Shown: positions 43,260 to 51,745 of the stretch, piece by piece
Layout: every line of letters starts with the position of its first letter
Position numbering within the stretch: position 1 is the first letter of the stretch
DNA from: JAVVHH01 sp964657565
Lineage (GTDB): Bacteria > Pseudomonadota > Alphaproteobacteria > Acetobacterales > Acetobacteraceae
DNA: 64,000 bases
Direction: 5' to 3'
Assembly (NCBI GenBank): GCA_964657565.1
Contig: CAZZVQ010000011.1
Location: forward strand, 1-64,000
Made by a program: the position numbers and the translations under genes
Notes under the pieces: generated by a model
The model's input: only the letters and a program-made list of their open reading frames with translations
What the model was told of the DNA's origin: nothing
Databases searched by the model: none

Positions 43260-44459
43260 CTACGTCACGCGGGCAGGTAGTCGTACGGCGGTTGGGATTT
43301 CTGCCGGTTTGGACCAGCTATCGAGCCGCTGGTCGATGCAGTAGGGATCTGGACGGACCCGGACGCCTGGATCCCAGACGACGCGGAAACGGCCGCGATG
43401 GTCGATCTTGGCAACGCGCGGCCACAGGAACGTGTGATTGGTCGTGGCGTCGACCGTGATCCGGCCCTGTGGCGCGTCGAAGTCGAGGCGGCCGAGCATG
43501 GCCCGCACGTTTTCGGGCTCGTCCGACCCGGTGCGTTCGATGGCGTTGGCGACGAGGCGGAGCTGGAAATAGGCCGCTTCGGCGCCGGCCGTGACCGGGG
43601 CATCGTCGCCGAAGCGGGCGCGGAAGGCGGTGACGAAGGCGGCGGCGGCGGGAGTACGGAGTTCACCGAAAAACGGTGCGGCGCTGATATGTCCGGCCGC
43701 GGCGGCGGGCGCCATCTCGGTGAGTTCGGCTTCGCTGGTGGTCAGGCTGGCGATCGGCATACGGGCCGGGTCGAAGCCCGCGGCGTGATAGGCCTCGTAG
43801 AAGATCGAGGTGGCCCGGCCGACGACGGTCGAGAAGATGACGTCGGGCTGGGTGCGGGCGATCTGGCGGATCGTGCGGTCGAAATCGGCACGCTGGGCGT
43901 CGAGCGGGACATAGATCTCCTCGACGACGGTGGCGCCGGCCTGGCGAGCGAGGTCGGCCATGATCCGATTGGTCTCGTAGGGATAGACGTAGTTGGATCC
44001 CACGAAAAAAACTCGTTTGCCGTAGCTCTTGAACAAGTAATTTGCCAGCGGCTGCGAGTTCTGGTTGGGTGCGGACCCGGTGTAGATGCAACTGGACGAG
44101 TATTCGAACCCCTCGTACAGCGTAGGATACAGGAGCAAGGCGCGGTATTCTTCGACCACCGGCAGCACCGCCTTGCGTGTGCTGGACATGTAGCAACCGA
44201 AGATCAGGCGGACGCGATCCTTGCTCAGCAGGCGTTCGGCGAGCCGGTGGAAGGTTTTCGGGTCGGACTGCGGATCGTAGGCGACGAGTTCGATCGAGCG
44301 ACCACGGATGCCGCCGTTCGCGTTGATGGCTTCGGCGGCCAGGATGGTGCCGTTGAGTTGGGTTCGCTCGACCGTTGCCGTCACCCCCGTCTGCGAGAAC
44401 AGCACGCCAAAGCGCCAAGGCTCGCTCGAGTTCGGCATGCTGACGCGCGACGGTTTCAT
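43260..44459 (-). CDS. amiC: AmiC-type amide sensor
   Basis: A 399-residue protein with a periplasmic-binding fold but no signal peptide, as in AmiC, which works in the cytoplasm. Pocket blocks F-G-C-Y-M-S-S-T-R-K-A-V-L-P-V, Y-P-T-L-Y-E-G-F-E and V-G-S-N-Y-V-Y-P-Y-E are shared with UrtA. Ligand-free AmiC binds ligand-specific AmiR; amides release it. ATG 44459 overlaps the stop of the small gene before it (ATGA), so it belongs to the operon tubulin C - small protein - amiC - amiR. Confidence 0.9.
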   Translation of the reverse strand: MKPSRVSMPNSSEPWRFGVLFSQTGVTATVERTQLNGTILAAEAINANGGIRGRSIELVAYDPQSDPKTFHRLAERLLSKDRVRLIFGCYMSSTRKAVLPVVEEYRALLLYPTLYEGFEYSSSCIYTGSAPNQNSQPLANYLFKSYGKRVFFVGSNYVYPYETNRIMADLARQAGATVVEEIYVPLDAQRADFDRTIRQIARTQPDVIFSTVVGRATSIFYEAYHAAGFDPARMPIASLTTSEAELTEMAPAAAAGHISAAPFFGELRTPAAAAFVTAFRARFGDDAPVTAGAEAAYFQLRLVANAIERTGSDEPENVRAMLGRLDFDAPQGRITVDATTNHTFLWPRVAKIDHRGRFRVVWDPGVRVRPDPYCIDQRLDSWSKPAEIPTAVRLPARVT

Positions 44460-44647
44460 TTCTGGCCGCGCAGCAGGTCGCAGAGCGCGTCGACCGCGCC
44501 CCATTGCGCCTCCGTCTGCGCCGAGCCGGCCATACGGTCGAGCTGCATCCGAACGGCGACGAGCGGATAGTTCCCGACTGCCGTTCGCGCAGCATCGTAC
44601 GCCTCTCGATAGGTCAGCGGCTTCGAGAGGCCTGGACGATCCGTCAT
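44456..44647 (-). CDS. Small 63-residue protein between tubulin C and amiC
   Basis: From ATG 44647 the frame gives 63 residues: a short polar start, then two helices (Y-R-E-A-Y-D-A-A-R-T-A-V and W-G-A-V-D-A-L-C-D-L-L-R). It starts 7 nt after tubulin C and ends in an ATGA overlap with amiC, which argues strongly for translation. No family is recognised. Like the 108-residue protein near tubulins A and B it may be a small partner. Confidence 0.65.
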   Translation of the reverse strand: MTDRPGLSKPLTYREAYDAARTAVGNYPLVAVRMQLDRMAGSAQTEAQWGAVDALCDLLRGQK

Positions 44648-44654
44648 CGGCGGC

Positions 44655-46271
44655 TCAGGAGGCGAGCTTCGAGGGGCCGGAAGAGCTGGCCTGACGAGCC
44701 GGCGCCGGGAGGGTCCTGCCCGTGAGCGCGTCAGCTTCAACCGCGTTCCAGCATGTCGCCCCGCTCACGGCCGAGCCCGACGCGGGCGCCAGGGCGGCCG
44801 ACCCGGCCGGAAGTGTCACCCCGCTATCGACGATCCAGGCATGCTCGGCGAGTTGTTGGGCTGGCGTGAGGGCGTCGTAGCGTTTCTGACTGGCCCAGAA
44901 CACCGCCAAGTCGGTCTTCGCGACGCCTGCAAGGGCGATGTTGGCATACGCGGTCAGCGTGTCGAAAAATTCGTGCGTGTAGACCTTCAGGGTTGATTCC
45001 GCATCGATCAGGTATTCCCGGATGACCATGTTCTTGAACGCGGCGGTCATCGTCTCCTGTTCCATGTTGCGCGACGCATAGATGAAGATCTCGGCGTAAT
45101 CGGTCTTGAACCCGTCGGTCAGGCCATCCCATTTCGGCGTGAAGTCGACCCATTGGCCGATGACTGAGCTCCACTTGCTGCGCGGTTCGCCCGGCAACAC
45201 CTGCACGCCGGGATGGGTAAGCTTGGCCACGTTGAAGAGGGTCCAATGCCGCGAAACTCCGCTCACATCATCGGTGGCACCCTCGAGGCCGGACGGGCGC
45301 AGCGCGCGCACCAGGTCGTGGCCGTGCTCGACCACGACGAGGCGCATGAAGCTGTCGGCGACGAACCGGTTGGTGACGGTCTGCTTGATGCGCTGGCGGA
45401 TCGGGGGTTCGCCGGTGGTGGTATACGCCGTCAGACGCTGCCAGCTCTGCTCGGGGTTGACGACGAAGAACCCGCCGGTGAACGGCCCCCGATAGCTCTC
45501 GCCCCAGGCATCGACGACAGCCTGGTTCTTTTCGGTATCCAGCATGCAATCGAGATCGTTGAGCGTGGCGTAGAGGCGCGGACTGGCCTGCATGTCGGCC
45601 GGGTCGCCGCTCGAGGGCAACTGCCCGACGCCGATCACCGGGACCCGGCCCCCGAGCTTGCCGTTGCCGAGATGGCGCGACAGATCGACGGCCATGCCGC
45701 CGCCGACCCCGCCGGCGAGGCTGAAGCAGACCATTACCATCGAGGGCCGGGTCGCCTGCTCGACGTGTTCGGCAAAGGCGCTGAGCGCCCGGTCGAGCGG
45801 TCGCTCGCCCCCGTAATAGGCGTCGGCGTAAATCGCCTTGGCGAGACCGCGAGACGCATGCCCGTCCGCGTCGAGCGCTGCTGGCGCTTCGGTTCCGGTC
45901 CCGATCGGACCTGCCGCCAGCGTGGCCGGTTTACCCTTGAGGAATTCGACGCTCTTGGCGAAATCCGTGGTGAGTGTTTCCGACGGCGGGGGCAGCGTCA
46001 CGGCCTCGAAATGGAAACGGTCGACCGGAATACCGCGACTTTCGAGCCGCTTCTGGAACGACACCGCGTAGTCCGATGCGATGCCGGTATCGTCGTCGCC
46101 GATATCCACGACGAGGGCGGCGAAGCGTGCGCCTGCATCGAGGAGCTGGTCCTCGATTTCGCCAGTCCGGAGCAGGGCCTCCACATACGCCGCGCCGGTT
46201 CGGCCGAGACCGACGACATGGATGCAATGAGGCACGAAAGGAGTGACTGGCGATGAGATAGTGGCCGACAT
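44655..46271 (-). CDS. Tubulin-like protein C with altered signature motif
   Basis: A 538-residue paralogue of tubulin B. H-C-I-H-V-V-G-L-G-R-T-G (15-26) and many long blocks are the same, but the phosphate-binding signature reads A-G-G-V-G-G-G (186-192) rather than A-G-G-T-G-S-G, losing the conserved Thr and Ser. The C-terminal region is Ala/Ser rich and lacks the Cys trio of B. It may bind nucleotide weakly or serve as a non-hydrolysing partner subunit, like alpha against beta tubulin. It heads the minus operon with amiC and amiR, so the tubulin set is wired to amide sensing. Confidence 0.8.
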   Translation of the reverse strand: MSATISSPVTPFVPHCIHVVGLGRTGAAYVEALLRTGEIEDQLLDAGARFAALVVDIGDDDTGIASDYAVSFQKRLESRGIPVDRFHFEAVTLPPPSETLTTDFAKSVEFLKGKPATLAAGPIGTGTEAPAALDADGHASRGLAKAIYADAYYGGERPLDRALSAFAEHVEQATRPSMVMVCFSLAGGVGGGMAVDLSRHLGNGKLGGRVPVIGVGQLPSSGDPADMQASPRLYATLNDLDCMLDTEKNQAVVDAWGESYRGPFTGGFFVVNPEQSWQRLTAYTTTGEPPIRQRIKQTVTNRFVADSFMRLVVVEHGHDLVRALRPSGLEGATDDVSGVSRHWTLFNVAKLTHPGVQVLPGEPRSKWSSVIGQWVDFTPKWDGLTDGFKTDYAEIFIYASRNMEQETMTAAFKNMVIREYLIDAESTLKVYTHEFFDTLTAYANIALAGVAKTDLAVFWASQKRYDALTPAQQLAEHAWIVDSGVTLPAGSAALAPASGSAVSGATCWNAVEADALTGRTLPAPARQASSSGPSKLAS

Positions 46272-46481
46272 GGCTTTGGTCCCCGCACTTGTTTCGAGCA
46301 GAAGTGAGCGTCTTCAGGTCATCATTCGATCGTGGAGCGAACGACGCGGCTCGTTCTCAGGCGTTGCCGCCTTTCGGCCCGGTTGGCATCAGCGACATTG
46401 GTGATACCAGCCCGCCCGTCCTAGGCTGAAAACTGCTGCTGCACCGTTGGCATTGTCAACCAATTTGCGAGTGTATTTAGA

Positions 46482-47240
46482 TCACGGAAGCGATTTGATC
46501 CCTGGTCGTCCGCTACGCGCCGCATCTCGACACCGGTCGTCGCGCTCTTCCGCTGCGAGCGGTTCGAACAGTGCCGGATGCTGCCCTGCCAAACGCGGCA
46601 GGGAATGGATTATGGCGGCCATGTGCGTTTCCATGGCGGCGGCGGCGGCGGCGGCGTCTCGCCCCGCAACCGCCGTCAGGATGGCCGTATGCTGCTGGAT
46701 GATCTTGGCGCGAGGCACCGGCTCGGTCATGCTGAGATAGCGCACTCGATCCATTTGCGGCTTCAAATCCTCTACGACCGTCCAGGCGTTCGGCCGGCCG
46801 GCCGCGCAGGCCAGGAGATGGTGGAAGGCGTCGTCCAGCGCGAAGAACGCCGGGGCGGGATCGGTCACCCGGGCGCGGCGCTGCAGGGCAAGATTGGCGT
46901 GCAGCGCGCCGAGCGATTTTGCGTCGACATGGAGCGCAGCATCATGCGCGATGGCGCGCTCCAAGGCGGCACGGGCGAACCTGGCGTCCTCGACCCCCTG
47001 CTGCGAGATCTTGCGCACCAGCGTGCCGCGCTGCGGCAGCACGCGGATCAGCCCGGCGTCCCGCAGCTTGACCAACGCTTCGCGCACCGGCGCCCGGCTG
47101 ATGCCGAGATGGGTGGCGATGTCCTGCTCGGACAGCATCTCGCCGGGCTGGATGCGCATCGTCACGATGGCGGTCCGCAACTCCCGCGTGACCTGGCGTG
47201 CCAATGTCTCGCGGCTTTCCGCATCGATCGCGATGTCCAC
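46482..47240 (-). CDS. GntR-family regulator, FadR/FCD subfamily
   Basis: A 252-residue repressor. The winged HTH is near residues 25-75 (L-S-E-Q-D-I-A-T-H-L-G-I-S-R-A-P-V-R-E-A-L), and the C-terminal FCD domain has D-D-A-F-H-H-L-L and the metal-binding H-x3-H pattern. GTG 47240 is chosen with GGGAAAGG 9 nt upstream. It is divergent from the FAD oxidoreductase and probably controls it through the palindrome between them. Confidence 0.85.
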   Translation of the reverse strand: MDIAIDAESRETLARQVTRELRTAIVTMRIQPGEMLSEQDIATHLGISRAPVREALVKLRDAGLIRVLPQRGTLVRKISQQGVEDARFARAALERAIAHDAALHVDAKSLGALHANLALQRRARVTDPAPAFFALDDAFHHLLACAAGRPNAWTVVEDLKPQMDRVRYLSMTEPVPRAKIIQQHTAILTAVAGRDAAAAAAAMETHMAAIIHSLPRLAGQHPALFEPLAAEERDDRCRDAARSGRPGIKSLP

Positions 47241-47295
47241 GTGGTTGCGCCTTTCCCGTTGACAAACCAAGACCGCATAACACACCGTTGCTCCC

Positions 47296-47311
47296 GTCGA
47301 CTAGTCGACCA
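47296..47311. promoter_or_regulatory. GntR/FCD operator
   Basis: GTCGACTAGTCGAC (47296-47309) is a perfect 14-bp palindrome. It contains TAGTCGACCA (47302-47311), a match to the TNGTNNACNA pattern of FCD-type GntR regulators. It lies in the divergent region, just upstream of the oxidoreductase ribosome-binding site. Confidence 0.6.
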
Positions 47312-47331
47312 GTTCTAAGGAGAAACGTCTC

Positions 47332-48693
47332 GTGGGCCCACCCGTCGATCCCGTCACGCCGACCGCCGCCTTGCCTGCGGAGGTCGATGTCGTCGTGATC
47401 GGGGGCGGCATCGTGGGCACCAGCACCGCGCTGTTCCTGGCCGAGAAGGGCCTGCGGGTCGCGCTGTGCGAGAAGGGCGAAATCGCGGCCGAGCAATCCA
47501 GCCGCAACTGGGGCTGGTGCCGCACGCAAAGCCGCGATCCGCGCGAAATCCCGCTCGCCGTCGAAAGCCTGCGGCTATGGCGCGGCATGGATCAGCGGAT
47601 CGGCGGCCAAACCGGCTGGAACCAGTGCGGCATCCTCGCTCTGTGCGAGACCGCCGGAGACATGGCGGCGGCGCAACGCTGGGACGATGAAGCCCGGCTG
47701 TTCCAACTCGACAGCCGGGTCATCTCGGCGGAGGAGGCGGACAGACTGGCCCCTGGCTCTGCCAAGCGATGGAAGGGCGCGTTGTGGTCGCCGACCGACG
47801 GCCGGGCCGAGCCGCAGATGGCCGCCCCCGCCATCGCGCGCGGCGCGCAGCAGGCGGGGGCGGCCGTGCTGACCAACTGCGCCGTGCGCGGCGTCGAAAC
47901 GACCGCCGGCCGCGTGTCGGGCGTGGTCACCGAACGCGGCAGCATCCGGTGCAGCAGCGTGGTGTTGGCCGGCGGCGTCTGGTCCAGCCTCATGTGCGCC
48001 CGGCTCGGCATCCGGCTGCCGCAATTGAAGATCCTGGGCAACGTGATGCGCAGCGCGCCGCTGGCCGGCGGGCCGGAGGTGTCGTTCAAGGGCACCGGCT
48101 TCGGCGTACGCAAGCGGATCGATGGCGGCTACAACATCGCGTTCGGGCAATCCAACGAAGTCCAGATCGTGCCCGACAGCTTCCGTTACTTCTTCGATTT
48201 CTTGCCGCGGGCCTTGCTCGAATGGCAGACCGTGCGCCTCCGTGTCGGCCGCCGTTGGGGCGAGGAGCGGCGCCAGGCCAGGCCCTGGCGCATGGACGAG
48301 GTCTCGCCCTTCGAGCGGGTGCGCATCCTGGACCCCAAGCCCGTGGAGGCCGACATGCGCAAGGCGCGTCGTAACCTGGAAGCGGCGTTCCCGGCGTTCC
48401 GGCAGATGAAGATCGAGCAGATCTGGGCCGGGCTGATCGACGTGACGCCGGATGCGGTACCCGTCGTCTCCGCCGTGGACAGCCTGCCCGGCCTGTTCCT
48501 CAACACCGGTTTCTCCGGCCATGGTTTCGGCATCGGACCCGGCGCCGGGCGGCTGGCCGCCGAGCTGGTGGCCGGCGACGCCCCCTGCGTCGACCCGGCG
48601 CCGTTCGCCTTCAACCGCCTCACCAAGGGCAGCAAACCCGTTCTGAAGCGCGACGTGATGGCGCGCACGACCGACATGGCCAACCGCGTCTGA
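47332..48693 (+). CDS. FAD-dependent amine/amino-acid oxidoreductase (DAO family)
   Basis: A 453-residue flavoprotein. The Rossmann motif is V-V-V-I-G-G-G-I-V-G-T-S near 19, then E-Q-S-S-R-N-W-G-W-C-R, typical of DAO-type oxidases. The end has F-S-G-H-G-F-G-I-G-P-G-A-G-R. It would oxidise a secondary amine or D-amino acid. GTG 47332 is preceded by AAGGAG. The next genes encode a polar amino-acid ABC importer, so uptake and oxidation of one amine compound is likely. Confidence 0.85.
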   Translation: MGPPVDPVTPTAALPAEVDVVVIGGGIVGTSTALFLAEKGLRVALCEKGEIAAEQSSRNWGWCRTQSRDPREIPLAVESLRLWRGMDQRIGGQTGWNQCGILALCETAGDMAAAQRWDDEARLFQLDSRVISAEEADRLAPGSAKRWKGALWSPTDGRAEPQMAAPAIARGAQQAGAAVLTNCAVRGVETTAGRVSGVVTERGSIRCSSVVLAGGVWSSLMCARLGIRLPQLKILGNVMRSAPLAGGPEVSFKGTGFGVRKRIDGGYNIAFGQSNEVQIVPDSFRYFFDFLPRALLEWQTVRLRVGRRWGEERRQARPWRMDEVSPFERVRILDPKPVEADMRKARRNLEAAFPAFRQMKIEQIWAGLIDVTPDAVPVVSAVDSLPGLFLNTGFSGHGFGIGPGAGRLAAELVAGDAPCVDPAPFAFNRLTKGSKPVLKRDVMARTTDMANRV

Positions 48694-48710
48694 CCGAAGG
48701 AGTGTCCAGC

Positions 48711-49493
48711 ATGAAGAGACGGTCGTTCGCATCGCTGCTGTCCGGCGCGGTGCTCGCCCTGTCCACCCTGTCCGCCGCCGCGCAGGAGGCGCCCCTGCGC
48801 TGGGGCTACAATGCGGCGCCGTTCCCGCCCTTCACCGCCAAATCCGGTTCCGGCCAGTGGACCGGGTTCGACGTGGACATCATGAATGCGCTGTGCCGGC
48901 AGATGCAGGCGCGATGCGACATCGCGGAAGTCGCTTGGGACGGTATCATTCCCGCGCTGCAGGCCAACAAGATCGACATCATCTGGTCCGGTATGTCGAT
49001 GACCGCGGAGCGCGACAAAGTGGTCGACTTCACCGACCGCTACCGCCGCGGCCCCGCCGCCTTCGTGGCCGACCAGGCCGATCCGCTGAAGGTCACGGCG
49101 GAGGGGCTGAAGGGCAAGGTGGTGGGCGTGCAGAAAGCGACCAACTTCCAGCGCTACCTCGAGCATTACTTCGGCAGTGCGGCCAAGGTGAAGCTATACG
49201 ACAGCCTCGACGACGCGACAGCGGACCTCGCGGCCGGGCGCATCGACGTGGTGATGGGCGACATCCTGCAGCTGAAGGTGTTCATGACCACGGCGGCCGG
49301 CAAATCGTTCGACGTGAAGTTCGTCACCCCCGTCGATCCGCTGCTGGGCCGCGGTGCCGGCGCCGGGGTGCGCAAGGGCGATGACGCGTTGCGGCTGCGC
49401 TTGAATGCCGCCATCAAGGCCATCCGGGACAGCGGCGAATACGACGCGATCGCCAAGAAGTATTTCGACTTCGACCCGTACGGCGCCGGCTGA
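48711..49493 (+). CDS. Polar amino-acid ABC transporter binding protein (SBP_bac_3)
   Basis: A 260-residue periplasmic receptor with a signal peptide (M-K-R-R-S-F-A ... A-A-A-Q-E). The mature part has W-T-G-F-D-V-D-I-M-N-A-L and D-I-I-W-S-G-M-S-M-T-A-E-R, the standard family-3 motifs for amino-acid binding. It is followed directly by two permease genes. The ligand may be the substrate of the FAD oxidoreductase. Confidence 0.88.
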   Translation: MKRRSFASLLSGAVLALSTLSAAAQEAPLRWGYNAAPFPPFTAKSGSGQWTGFDVDIMNALCRQMQARCDIAEVAWDGIIPALQANKIDIIWSGMSMTAERDKVVDFTDRYRRGPAAFVADQADPLKVTAEGLKGKVVGVQKATNFQRYLEHYFGSAAKVKLYDSLDDATADLAAGRIDVVMGDILQLKVFMTTAAGKSFDVKFVTPVDPLLGRGAGAGVRKGDDALRLRLNAAIKAIRDSGEYDAIAKKYFDFDPYGAG

Positions 49494-49499
49494 CGCACG

Positions 49500-50213
49500 A
49501 TGGCCGAACCGTCGCTGCTGCAGATCGTCGGCTTCGGCTCGGACGGGTGGGGTGCCCAGTTCGCCGCCGGCACGGCCGTGACGACGGCGATCTCGGTGGG
49601 GGCTTACGCGGTCGGCATCCTGTTCGGCCTGGCCGGCTGCGGTGCGCGGGTTTCGGCATCCCGCCCGTTGCGCCGGGTCGCGGCGGGGTACACCACGGTC
49701 GTGCGCGCGGTCCCGGAATTGCTGCTGATCATCCTGCTGTTCTACTCGGGCAGCGCTGCGCTGGATTGGACGTTGGCCGCAGTCGGCCTGGGCGGACGCG
49801 TCGGCGTCAGCGGCTTTACCACCGCGATGCTGACCTTGGGCTTCGTGCAAGGCGCCTACATGACGGAGGTGTTCCGCGGTGCGTTGAGCGCGGTGCCGGC
49901 CGGCTGCCTGGAAGCCGGCCGGGCGCTGGGGTTGCGCCGCTTGCCGCTGCTGCGGCTGGTCGTGGTGCCGCTGATGCTGCGCGTCGCGCTGCCGGGCATG
50001 GGCAACCTGTGGCAAAGCGTGCTGAAGGAGAGCGCGCTGGTCAGCGTGGTCGGGTTCAGCGAGCTGCTCACCGTCGGCAAGAACGCCGCCAGCGAAACGA
50101 AGCAGTATCTGGGCGTGTTGTGCTTCACCGCGCTGATCTATCTCGGCCTGGCCATGGTTTCCGGCCTGGGCTTCGGGCTGGCGGAACGCCGGCTGGAGCG
50201 GGCGTATCGCTAG
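49500..50213 (+). CDS. Amino-acid ABC permease (HisQ type)
   Basis: A 237-residue membrane protein with about five helices and the ABC contact loop E-A-G-R-A-L-G-L-R-R-L near 140. R-A-V-P-E-L-L-L-I-I-L-L-F-Y is typical of the HisMQ family. It lies 6 nt after the binding-protein gene. Confidence 0.88.
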   Translation: MAEPSLLQIVGFGSDGWGAQFAAGTAVTTAISVGAYAVGILFGLAGCGARVSASRPLRRVAAGYTTVVRAVPELLLIILLFYSGSAALDWTLAAVGLGGRVGVSGFTTAMLTLGFVQGAYMTEVFRGALSAVPAGCLEAGRALGLRRLPLLRLVVVPLMLRVALPGMGNLWQSVLKESALVSVVGFSELLTVGKNAASETKQYLGVLCFTALIYLGLAMVSGLGFGLAERRLERAYR

Positions 50214-50215
50214 CC

Positions 50216-50926
50216 ATGTCGGGCGAGGAAATCCTGGCCATGGTGCCGCCGCTGTGGGACGGGTTGCAGATCACCCTCGCGCTGTGGCTGCTCTCCGGCG
50301 TGCTCGGATTGCTGCTGGCCATGCCGGTCGCGATGGCCCGCCTGTCCGACGGGATCGTGACCCGGTCCCTGGCCCGGCTGTTCGTTGCCGTGATCCGGGG
50401 CACGCCGCTGCTGCTGCAGATCTACATCGTCTATTTCGGGCTGGGGGCGGTGCTCGCCCAATACCCGGCCGTGCGTCACAGCGTGTTGTGGCCGTTCCTG
50501 CGCGAAGGCTTCTGGTACGCGATGACCGCGCTGGCCATCAGCACGGCCGCCTATGCCGGCGAGATCCTGCGAGGCGGGATTGCCGCCGTGCCGCCGGGCG
50601 AGGTGGAGGCGGGCCGGTCCTTGGGGCTGCGGCCCTGGATGGTGTGGCGGCTGCTGATCCTGCCCCGGGCGCTGCGCATCTGCCTGCCGGCCCTGGTGGG
50701 CCAATTGATCAACCTCCTGAAGTCCACCGCGCTCGCCTCTACCATCACCGTCATGGACCTGCTCGGCACCGCCAACTACATTCGGATGCAAAGCTTCCGT
50801 GTGTATGAGCCGTTGCTTGCCGTTGCTGCCGTCTATGTCGTGCTGACGTTGGTATTGGTGCGCGTGCTGGAGCGGCTGGAGGGCCGGCGCGCCCGCCTGA
50901 GCCTCCCGACCGAGCTGGCCGCCTGA
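50216..50926 (+). CDS. Amino-acid ABC permease (HisM type)
   Basis: A 236-residue partner permease with I-R-G-T-P-L-L-L-Q-I-Y-I-V-Y-F near 60 and the contact loop E-A-G-R-S-L-G-L-R-P-W near 140. It starts 2 nt after the previous stop. No ATP-binding gene follows; the next genes are on the other strand and belong to a different transporter. The importer therefore needs an ATPase encoded elsewhere. Confidence 0.88.
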   Translation: MSGEEILAMVPPLWDGLQITLALWLLSGVLGLLLAMPVAMARLSDGIVTRSLARLFVAVIRGTPLLLQIYIVYFGLGAVLAQYPAVRHSVLWPFLREGFWYAMTALAISTAAYAGEILRGGIAAVPPGEVEAGRSLGLRPWMVWRLLILPRALRICLPALVGQLINLLKSTALASTITVMDLLGTANYIRMQSFRVYEPLLAVAAVYVVLTLVLVRVLERLEGRRARLSLPTELAA

Positions 50927-50938
50927 GATGTCGGCCCG

Positions 50939-51745
50939 TCATACGGCGGTCAGCCGCTCGATGCCGTAGATGCGGTCCAGCACGAGGAGCGCGGTCACGG
51001 CGATCAGCATCTGCACCGTGGAGATAGCCGCGATCGACGGGTCGAACTGGTTCTCCATGTAGCTCAGCATCACCACCGGCAGCGTGTTGACGGTCGCCGT
51101 GCCGAAGAAGAACGACAGCGGCAGGTTGTCCAGCGAGGTCAGGATGGCGAACATGCCGCCCGCGAAGATGCCGGGGCGCACCAGCGGCAGCGTCAGGTGC
51201 CAGACGATCTGCCACCGGTTGGCGCCCAGGATGGACGCGCACTCCTCGAGTTCCGCTGGCACGCCACGATAGGTCGCGAGCACGGTGCGCACGATGTACG
51301 GGATACCGGCCACGGTATGCGCCACCAGCAGCGACAGGAACGACAGGCCGAACGACAGCGCCGCCAAATAATAGAGCAGCGCGAACCCCAGCACGATCGC
51401 CGGCACGCTGATGGGCGCGAGCAGCAGGTTGCTGACCATCCCCGCCACGCCGCCGCTCGCGCGGGCCAGCGGCAGGGCGGCGGGGACGGCCAGCAGGGCT
51501 CCGAGCACCGTGGAGGCAACGGCCAACTCGATCGAGGTGATGAGCGAGGTGATGAAGGGCCGGTATTCGAGGATGTGCCAATACCAGCGCAGCGTGAGCC
51601 CGGGGATCGGGAACACGATGAACGAGGACGACGAGAACGACACGGCCACGACCGCGCCGATCGGCAGGATGATGAAGCCGAGGAACAGCGCCATGTAGCC
51701 GAACAGCATTGCCACGGGCAGGCCGGGCCAACGAAGGCGTCTCAT
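50939..51745 (-). CDS. Spermidine/putrescine-type ABC permease (PotC-like)
   Basis: A 268-residue permease with six helices. L-E-E-C-A-S-I-L-G-A-N-R-W-Q-I-V-W is the ATPase-contact loop, and F-I-V-F-P-I-P-G-L-T-L-R-W-Y is typical of PotC homologues. ATG 51745 overlaps the potB-like stop. Confidence 0.85.
   Translation of the reverse strand: MRRLRWPGLPVAMLFGYMALFLGFIILPIGAVVAVSFSSSSFIVFPIPGLTLRWYWHILEYRPFITSLITSIELAVASTVLGALLAVPAALPLARASGGVAGMVSNLLLAPISVPAIVLGFALLYYLAALSFGLSFLSLLVAHTVAGIPYIVRTVLATYRGVPAELEECASILGANRWQIVWHLTLPLVRPGIFAGGMFAILTSLDNLPLSFFFGTATVNTLPVVMLSYMENQFDPSIAAISTVQMLIAVTALLVLDRIYGIERLTAV

Noticed and set aside
35623..44459. Nitrile hydratase gene that would explain cobalt plus amidase
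   Set aside because: No alpha or beta subunit with the V-C-T-L-C-S-C metal site is present in the window.
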